64,000 nt of DNA. It comes from CAWULT01 sp963923455 (lineage in GTDB: Bacteria; Acidobacteriota; Vicinamibacteria; Vicinamibacterales; UBA2999). The notes under the pieces are model-generated. The model was not told the DNA's origin, ran no database searches, and worked only from the letters and a program-made list of their open reading frames with translations. Of the stretch, positions 58,802 through 64,000 are shown piece by piece; positions within the stretch are counted from its first letter, which is position 1, and each line of letters opens with the position of its first letter. Location of the stretch: the NCBI GenBank assembly GCA_963923455.1, contig CAWULT010000003.1:29435-93434 (forward strand), written 5' to 3'. The position numbers and the translations under genes were made by a program.

Positions 58802-59367
58802 GGCGTAAGCCCATCCGTGAAGGCGGCGTCAACGGGAGCCATCACGTTCAACACGCGAATACAACGCTCTCGCCGGGGGATCCATCTCTCCAGCGCTGCT
58901 CTGGCGTGGGCCGGACCGGCGTGTTTGGAGCAACGGAGTACAATGGCAGCCGAGGAGTCATGCTCGGGAGCCACCTGAATCCACCATGTGCTGGCGTCTC
59001 CGTGCACACCCTGGACCCTGGGAGTCCAGACGCGAGCCCGCGTCACGAGTCTGGCGCCATCGAGACAGGCGACAATATGGTCAACAGACCGATCGTGACG
59101 AGAGCTAGCTGAAACCACCAAGAGACGACTCCGGGGCCCAACTATTCCCAAGAACGTGCCAAATCGCACGCCAGTGCACCGTGGTTCTGCAAGTTCCTGA
59201 CAGTCAGTCACTTGAAGTCGTAAGATTCTCGAGTCGACTGTGAGGAGTGTGATCGTCGTGACAGAATTGTAAGCCGCACCAAGACTTTTCTTCGAATTTA
59301 CCGTTGATTTTATTCTTCTTGCCACGGCAGACTTATTGTTCGTCTGGTCGCTGGAAGGCGTTTTCAA
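58798..59367 (-). CDS. Possible hypothetical protein in a long gap (uncertain)
   Basis: A 189-codon open frame fills most of the 587-base gap between two rightward genes, and its stop overlaps the cyclase end by four bases. The C-terminal half has a protein-like alternation (STWWIQVAPEHDSSAAIVLRC, AALERW). The first half is low in GC and poor in coding character, so the true start may be internal. The gap is less GC-rich than its surroundings near 59260-59340. On the plus strand a TACAAT and an RBS-like GAGGAG before ATG 58960 are an alternative reading. I recognise no family. Confidence 0.3.
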   Translation of the reverse strand: MKTPSSDQTNNKSAVARRIKSTVNSKKSLGAAYNSVTTITLLTVDSRILRLQVTDCQELAEPRCTGVRFGTFLGIVGPRSRLLVVSASSRHDRSVDHIVACLDGARLVTRARVWTPRVQGVHGDASTWWIQVAPEHDSSAAIVLRCSKHAGPAHARAALERWIPRRERCIRVLNVMAPVDAAFTDGLTP

Positions 59368-59388
59368 CCAGCGAGGAGGACATCAGTC

Positions 59389-60588
59389 GTGTCGACTTCT
59401 TCAGTCGCCCGTTCGCGGGCGTTGCCCTTGTTGCTCGGTGAGAGCCAGGCGCTCACCGAGCTCAGACGAGACATTGAGGCAGCCGCCCGAACAGAGGCAA
59501 AAGTACTGGTTCTTGGAGAGACCGGGGTCGGCAAGGAAGTCGTTGCGCAGCTGATTCACGCTCAGAGTACTCGCCTCAACCGCCCCTTCGTTGCAGTGAA
59601 CTGCAGCGGAATTCCAGAAACCCTCCTTGAGTCCGAGCTTTTTGGGCATGTGAGGGGAAGCTTCACGGGGGCCTACAGGGACAAGCCTGGTTTGGTCCGG
59701 CAGGCGGATCACGGGACGTTGTTCCTCGACGAGCTCGGAGAGATGAGTCTGCGGATGCAGGCCGTGCTGCTCCGATTCGCCGAAACCGGCGAAATTCAGC
59801 CAATCGGGTCGGACGCTGTGACCGGGCGAACCGACGTGCGCTTGATTACGGCGACGAACCGGGACCTGCGCAAGCAGATCGAGGTGGGCCAGTTCAGGGA
59901 GGACCTGTACTACCGCCTAAACGTCATTCAGATCGCTGTTCCGCCCCTGCGCCAGCGCGGCGACGACGTGCTGCTCCTGCTTCGGTACTACCTGCAGCGG
60001 GCCAGCGAGGCACACCGCCTTCCGGTTCCGGAGCTGACTCCAGAGGCGGCGCAGGCGCTGCGACAGTACTCATGGCCCGGCAACGTCCGCGAGCTCAAGA
60101 ACATGACGGAGCGTCTGGTGGTCAGGGCCAGCGATGTTCCGATTACCCCTGACGCGTTGCCGCGGGAAGTGATCGGCGAGCGCGACCTGAAGGCGGCGGT
60201 GCTGGCGCCGGCCACGGCCGTGCCGGGTATCGACGACGGCACAGGTGCCGCCCCGGGGCGCCAGGTCGTGCGGCATTCCGAGGTGGCGGACAGGTTGTGG
60301 CAGCGTCTGATGGCCGGAGAGGACTTCTGGGCGGTCGTGCACCAGCCGTTCAAGGCGCACGAGCTGACTCGGGACGATCTGGCGGCTCTGATCGATCGGG
60401 GACTGCAACATACGCGGGGGAGTTATCGCGCACTGCTGTCCACGTTCGGCCTGCCGGCGTCGGACTACAAGCGCTTTCACGCGTTCCTGTACCAGCAGAA
60501 CTGCAATCTTCCCGTCGGGCCTTATCGGACCGCGAAGGTGCCCGTGCGAGGCTCGCGTTCAGAGCCTGCGTACTCACCTGCCTGCTGA
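59389..60588 (+). CDS. Sigma-54 AAA+ activator without receiver domain (paralogue of 54593)
   Basis: A 399-residue enhancer-binding protein. AAA+ features: Walker A GETGVGKE (43-50), GSFTGA (90-95), Walker B GTLFLDELGEM and YSWPGNVRELKNMTERL. There is no N-terminal signalling domain. The C-terminal module matches that of the gene at 54593: DFWAVVHQPFKAHELTRDDL, then HTRGSYRALLSTFGLPASDYKRFHAFLYQQNC. Start is GTG 59389 with a GAGGAGG site. It is transcribed alone; the AT-richer region upstream may hold its control elements, including a CTGACAGTCAG palindrome near 59204. Confidence 0.88.
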   Translation: MSTSSVARSRALPLLLGESQALTELRRDIEAAARTEAKVLVLGETGVGKEVVAQLIHAQSTRLNRPFVAVNCSGIPETLLESELFGHVRGSFTGAYRDKPGLVRQADHGTLFLDELGEMSLRMQAVLLRFAETGEIQPIGSDAVTGRTDVRLITATNRDLRKQIEVGQFREDLYYRLNVIQIAVPPLRQRGDDVLLLLRYYLQRASEAHRLPVPELTPEAAQALRQYSWPGNVRELKNMTERLVVRASDVPITPDALPREVIGERDLKAAVLAPATAVPGIDDGTGAAPGRQVVRHSEVADRLWQRLMAGEDFWAVVHQPFKAHELTRDDLAALIDRGLQHTRGSYRALLSTFGLPASDYKRFHAFLYQQNCNLPVGPYRTAKVPVRGSRSEPAYSPAC

Positions 60589-60622
60589 GGAGTGGCGACG
60601 GAGGGGCTTCGAGCCCACTCCG

Positions 60623-60973
60623 TCAGTCCTGTCCCAGACGCTCCAGACCGGCGAGATCTCCCTCGAGCTCGAAGTCGTACATCAACGCCTCCTCGAACGA
60701 GCGGAAGAACGTTGCGGCGAGTGTCTCGTGCGCCGGGTGCTCCAGATAGGCGCGGAGCCCGGCGACGTCGTCGAACTCCAGCAGCGCGATGTACTGGTAA
60801 TCGATCCTCATCAGGCCCTCGTAGCCGCGCCCATGGGTCACGCGGCGACCCACGGTCGCCTTCCGGATGGAGGAGATGGTCCGAAGAGCCTCCCGCAAGG
60901 CGTGTGCGAGCGCGTCTCGATCTGATACCGACAGGTCAGGTCGCGGTCTGAACAGGACGACGTGAACGATCAA
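60623..60973 (-). CDS. Dabb family (stress-responsive A/B barrel) protein
   Basis: A 116-residue protein with the Dabb ferredoxin-like dimeric barrel. It starts MIVHVVLFRPRPDLS, and the usual later elements YQYIALLEFDDVAGLRAYLEHPAHE are present. Family functions vary and many are unknown. It is the last gene of a leftward three-gene operon behind the response regulator and the Arg/Gly-rich protein; its start overlaps the preceding stop by four bases. Confidence 0.9.
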   Translation of the reverse strand: MIVHVVLFRPRPDLSVSDRDALAHALREALRTISSIRKATVGRRVTHGRGYEGLMRIDYQYIALLEFDDVAGLRAYLEHPAHETLAATFFRSFEEALMYDFELEGDLAGLERLGQD

Positions 60974-61965
60974 CGCTTCTTCCGATCCCGAACGCGATGC
61001 TCGCCGTCGCGGTCGAACCGCTTGCGGGCGGGCAGCGGTCGTCGGCCTTCCTGTTTGCCGTCGCGAATTCCGCCAATCGGTCCGCCGCTCCCTGGCCGCA
61101 CGGGCTGCTTGCCGAACGGACGCGGCTTGGCGCGTTCGGCGCCCGGTCCCTTCGGAAGGTAGGGCTTCCGCGTACGCTCACCGCCGGGGCCAGGGCCACG
61201 GAAGGACTCGCGGTCACGCGCGCCATCTGCTCCCTTGGGTCGGAACGGCCCGCGATCGCGATCGCCACGCGATTCCTTGGCACGGAACGGCCCTGAGCCC
61301 CGCTGATCGGAGCCACCCGCGGGGCGAATGGGCCTGCGCTCGCCGCCAGGTGCTTTCGGAGCGAAAGGGCGATCCTCCCGACGCGAGTCGACCCCCTTGG
61401 GGGTATATGGTCGCCTGCCGGCCGCAGGTCGCTCCACGGTCGAGCCCGGGGAGCTGCTTCCAGACGCCCGGTCCTGCCGGGAACGCCCGGCAGGACCGGG
61501 CGACTGCCAGCGCTTGTTCCATGCCGGCTTGTCAGCGGGGCGCTGTCCAGGCCGAGACGAGCGAACCTCTTGCGAGGGTCTCCAAGGCTCCCGCCCGCCC
61601 GCGGTCGACGGTCGTTCGTCCCGGGCGTGGCTGCGCTCAAATCGCTGCTTGCGGCGATCGAGATTGCGTGCCTTCTTGGCGTCGATGAACGGCTGCCGAG
61701 GGTCGCGATGTTCTCCGCCAGGCCGCCAGGTCTTGCCGCGAGGCGGGTGCGCGTCATCGCGGCGGCGGGCTTCAGCCGCCCACTCCTGCCGTGCCGCCTC
61801 CGGTGAGTCCCAGAGGCGTCCGCGCGAGAACCACTTCAGCTCGGCGTCGGGGTGCTTCTCCTGAAGACGCCGGAACGTCGGCATCAGGTCATCGCGCTCC
61901 GCTGCGCGGAACGCCGTCGGAAGGCCGCCGGCGAGGATGGTCCAGTACGCGTATCGCGGTGGCAC
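60970..61965 (-). CDS. Hypothetical protein with Arg/Gly/Pro-rich repeat tail
   Basis: A 331-residue, very basic protein. Residues 1-60 look folded (PPRYAYWTILAGGLPTAFRA, then LKWFSRGRLWDSPEAARQ). The remaining 270 residues are low-complexity and disordered. Between about 184 and 290 an imperfect unit [RKG]P[FY]-x-PKG plus 8-15 Arg/Gly/Asp-rich residues recurs: RPYTPKG, RPFAPKA, GPFRAKE, GPFRPKG, KPYLPKG, RPFGKQP. RGG-like composition suggests RNA binding or condensate behaviour, which is inference. It sits 2 bases after the NtrC-type regulator gene and overlaps the Dabb gene. Confidence 0.8.
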   Translation of the reverse strand: MPPRYAYWTILAGGLPTAFRAAERDDLMPTFRRLQEKHPDAELKWFSRGRLWDSPEAARQEWAAEARRRDDAHPPRGKTWRPGGEHRDPRQPFIDAKKARNLDRRKQRFERSHARDERPSTAGGREPWRPSQEVRSSRPGQRPADKPAWNKRWQSPGPAGRSRQDRASGSSSPGSTVERPAAGRRPYTPKGVDSRREDRPFAPKAPGGERRPIRPAGGSDQRGSGPFRAKESRGDRDRGPFRPKGADGARDRESFRGPGPGGERTRKPYLPKGPGAERAKPRPFGKQPVRPGSGGPIGGIRDGKQEGRRPLPARKRFDRDGEHRVRDRKKR

Positions 61966-61967
61966 GG

Positions 61968-63329
61968 TCAGTTCGCTCCCAGCCGCTTCAGCTTTTCGAC
62001 CAGCGTCGTGCGCTTGATGCGCAGCAGCTCGGCGGCCCTGTTCCGGTTTCCCGAGGTTCGATCCAGCGAGCGGCGGATCAGGTCCCGTTCGATCGACTCC
62101 AGATACGCCGGCATGTCGAGTCCCTCATCGGGGAAGTCTACGTAAGGGGCGGACGTCGGAGCGGCCGAGTTCTGCAGCTCCGGTGGAAGGTCCCCGATGT
62201 CGATCTCCTTGCGCCCCGAGCTCAACGTGACCGCACGCTCGATGGCGTTCTCGAGCTGCCGGACGTTGCCAGGCCACGCAAACGCCATGAGTGCGCGCAT
62301 GGCCTCCTGCGACACGCGGGGCTGTGACTCGGGCGCGAACTTCGCGAGGAAATGCTTCACGAGCAGTGGGATGTCATCGCGGCGATCGCGCAACGGTGGC
62401 AACACGATCGGAATCACGTTCAGCCGGTAGTAGAGGTCTTCGCGAAAGGCGCCATCGGCGACCATCTTCGCCAGATCGGAGTTGGTCGCGGCAATCACCC
62501 GGACGTCGACCTTGATGGTCTGGTTGTCGCCGACGCGCTCGAACTCCCGTTCCTGCAGGGCGCGCAGCAGCTTCATCTGCAGGCCCTGACTCATCGTGCC
62601 CACTTCGTCCAGGAACAACGTGCCCTTGTGCGCCTGCTCGAATCGTCCTTGCCGCGCCCCGACTGCACCGGTGAACGCACCGCGCACGTGCCCGAAGAGT
62701 TCCGCTTCGAGCAGTGTCTCGGGGATTGCGCTGCAGTTGAGCGCGACGAACCGATGCGCGCGGCGCGGGCTGTTGTGGTGAATGGCGCGGGCGGCGACTT
62801 CCTTGCCCGTGCCGGTCTCGCCCGTCACCAGGATGGTACTGCTCGAGGCGGCCACGGTTTCGAGCAGCTGGAAGAGAACCTGCATCGGCCGGCTCCGGCC
62901 GAGAATGCCGCCGAACTGATACCGCTCCTCGAGCTGCGACCGCAGGTACGCGTTCTCCGAGCGAAGGCGTCCCTGCTCAAGGGCCTTCTGCAGGACGTGC
63001 ATCAGTTCGTCGAAGTGAAAAGGCTTCGCGATGAAGTCCGATGCGCCGCGCTTGATTGCGTCGACGGCATCCTTCACGGTCCCGTATCCCGTGATGACGA
63101 TCGCGACGATCGACGGGTAACGCCCCCTGGCCGCCTCAATCACTTGAGTCCCATCCATCCCGGGCAGCCGCAAGTCGGTCACGACGATGTCGAATGCAAA
63201 CTGGTCCAGCAGCTCGAGCGCCTGTTCACCGGTGTCGGCCTCCACGACTTCGAAGCCACGCTCAGCCAGGCGCTCAGCGGTGACCCGCCGGAGCGCGGGC
63301 TCGTCATCGACAAACAACAGGTGTGGCAT
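61968..63329 (-). CDS. NtrC-family sigma-54 response regulator
   Basis: A 453-residue response regulator. The receiver domain has the acidic pair (FVDDE), phospho-acceptor Asp in VVTDLRLPGMDG, and KPFHFDEL. The AAA+ domain shows Walker A GETGTGKE, a perfect GAFTGA and FLDEVGTMSQGLQ. The C-terminal Fis-type HTH reads TSGNRNRAAELLRIKRTTLVEKLKRL. It is the complete version of the activators found elsewhere in this cluster. No full histidine kinase is seen in the window; a free-standing dimerisation domain lies divergently at 63726. Confidence 0.96.
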   Translation of the reverse strand: MPHLLFVDDEPALRRVTAERLAERGFEVVEADTGEQALELLDQFAFDIVVTDLRLPGMDGTQVIEAARGRYPSIVAIVITGYGTVKDAVDAIKRGASDFIAKPFHFDELMHVLQKALEQGRLRSENAYLRSQLEERYQFGGILGRSRPMQVLFQLLETVAASSSTILVTGETGTGKEVAARAIHHNSPRRAHRFVALNCSAIPETLLEAELFGHVRGAFTGAVGARQGRFEQAHKGTLFLDEVGTMSQGLQMKLLRALQEREFERVGDNQTIKVDVRVIAATNSDLAKMVADGAFREDLYYRLNVIPIVLPPLRDRRDDIPLLVKHFLAKFAPESQPRVSQEAMRALMAFAWPGNVRQLENAIERAVTLSSGRKEIDIGDLPPELQNSAAPTSAPYVDFPDEGLDMPAYLESIERDLIRRSLDRTSGNRNRAAELLRIKRTTLVEKLKRLGAN

Positions 63330-63513
63330 CGGCCATCCTCAGGACGCCAATATCTTGACACACAAGAGTGCCCAGCCACGTGGTGTCTGGATGAGCTGTC
63401 CGCTAAGGATTCGCATCATTCGACCGATACGGGTTCTTGAAGGGTTGTCCGGGGATGTCCTCGACACGACCTCGAGCTCAGATTTCCTGAGTTCGAAACG
63501 AAAAAGAGACGCT

Positions 63514-63729
63514 ATGGATCGCCAGACTCTCTCGATCATGAAGGCCTGCGAAGTGGTGGGCGTCAGCCGACGAACGATTTACAACTGGATCTCCGCAGGA
63601 AAGGTCGAATACGTCCGGACCGCGGGCGGCGCGATTCGAATCTTCGCGGACTCGCTGTGGCGGGATCCGGCATCCCCGGCTCGGCAGGTGTCGGCTGCTG
63701 TCAGAACGACGACGGGGTCGCACGCGTGA
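63514..63729 (+). CDS. Small helix-turn-helix (MerR/excisionase-type) DNA-binding protein
   Basis: A 71-residue protein with SIMKACEVVGVSRRTIYNWISAGKVEYVRTAGGAIRIF, a winged HTH of the excisionase/BldC kind. The tail is Ala/Thr-rich. There is no integrase nearby, so it is more likely a small regulator than a phage excisionase. It lies 184 bases from the divergent NtrC-type regulator and its stop overlaps the GTG of the next gene. Confidence 0.85.
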   Translation: MDRQTLSIMKACEVVGVSRRTIYNWISAGKVEYVRTAGGAIRIFADSLWRDPASPARQVSAAVRTTTGSHA

Positions 63730-63959
63730 ACGTATCTCCGCGCAGCTATGAAGGCGTCGAGGCGCCGCAGGTCAACGCTGACCTGCGGGTGCTCTTCCAT
63801 CGCCTGAACAATCAGCTGGGCGTGATCCTGGCCTGCGCCGAGCTTCTCGAGGCGAAGGCCGTCGACCACAGCAGCCGCGCTCGCGCGGCTGAAGTTGTGT
63901 CGAAAGTCCTCGACGCGATGGGAACCGCCCGGGAGATCCGACAGCAGTCAGCAGACTGA
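63726..63959 (+). CDS. Stand-alone histidine-kinase dimerisation (DHp-like) domain
   Basis: A 77-residue protein starting GTG 63726. LFHRLNNQLGVILACAELLEAKA (His25) closely resembles the H-box helix of histidine kinases of the H-x-LNN-x-L type, and the second predicted helix (RARAAEVVSKVLDAMGTAREI) would complete a two-helix hairpin. The frame stops directly afterwards, with no ATP-binding domain. It may be a phosphotransfer or decoy domain. It is translationally coupled to the HTH gene. Only 41 bases of sequence remain after it. Confidence 0.7.
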   Translation: MNVSPRSYEGVEAPQVNADLRVLFHRLNNQLGVILACAELLEAKAVDHSSRARAAEVVSKVLDAMGTAREIRQQSAD

Positions 63960-64000
63960 CGCCGTCCATTCCCCCGGCATCGCCCGCCTTCCCTCCCCCC

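Noticed and set aside
63514..63729. Phage or integrative-element excisionase
   Set aside because: The HTH type fits, but there is no integrase, attachment-site repeat or other mobile gene nearby.

Overview
This window is GC-rich chromosomal DNA, most likely from an Acidobacteriota bacterium of the Vicinamibacteria type. That assignment rests on base composition, the alternative complex III genes, the mix of PilZ, GAF and sigma-54 regulators, and gene order. It is an inference from recall, not a database match. The window appears to contain the chromosomal replication origin. Genes left of about 25.3 kb (dnaA, dnaN, gyrB, gyrA) run leftward and genes to its right (rpmH onward) run rightward. 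DnaA-box-like clusters lie in both the dnaA-dnaN and dnaA-rpmH gaps, and parS sites with parAB sit 7 kb away.

Region 1 (1-5.1 kb, minus) is the start of an alternative complex III operon: actA, a pentahaem cytochrome; actB, an Fe-S/molybdopterin-like subunit; and actC, NrfD-like and cut by the left edge. Region 2 (5.3-17.4 kb) is housekeeping. It holds a zinc-ribbon protein, a glutaredoxin-like protein, a Tat-exported arylmalonate-decarboxylase-like protein, tRNA-Ser next to serS, an FmdB-like protein, a DUF885 protein, rsmI, glmU, glmS and a UvrD/PcrA helicase. Region 3 (17.4-34.5 kb) is the origin block: gyrA, gyrB, dnaN and dnaA leftward; rpmH, rnpA, yidD, yidC, khpB/jag, mnmE, mnmG, rsmG, two parS sites, parA and parB rightward. 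Region 4 (34.7-39.7 kb) is atpHAGDC, the F1 half of ATP synthase without the membrane subunits a and c or subunit b.

Region 5 (39.7-49.3 kb) carries a Wzm/Wzt-type polysaccharide exporter, a heptose-phosphate adenylyltransferase, mfd, a SurA-like chaperone, a specialised NusG paralogue, a dihydrouridine synthase and gmhA. gmhA and the adenylyltransferase provide two steps of ADP-heptose synthesis, which fits export of a surface glycan by the ABC pair.

Region 6 (49.3-64 kb) is the unusual part and is rich in regulators. It has a PilT-shaped protein that has lost its ATPase motifs and sits behind a PilZ-like partner; a multi-GAF protein with a degenerate GGDEF end; two more PilZ proteins; and two sigma-54 AAA+ activators that lack receivers but share an unusual C-terminal module. 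It also has a nucleotide-sugar dehydrogenase, an active-looking GAF-GGDEF diguanylate cyclase, a full NtrC-type response regulator, an Arg/Gly/Pro-repeat disordered protein, and a small HTH gene overlapping a free-standing histidine-kinase dimerisation domain. Two sigma-54-type promoters can be read in front of PilZ genes here. My working hypothesis is a c-di-GMP and sigma-54 circuit controlling pili or exopolysaccharide.

I see no rRNA, CRISPR array, prophage, transposase or insertion sequence. Three genes (the glutaredoxin-like gene, serS and the helicase gene) have a -10 hexamer exactly 6 bases before the start codon, which predicts leaderless mRNAs.
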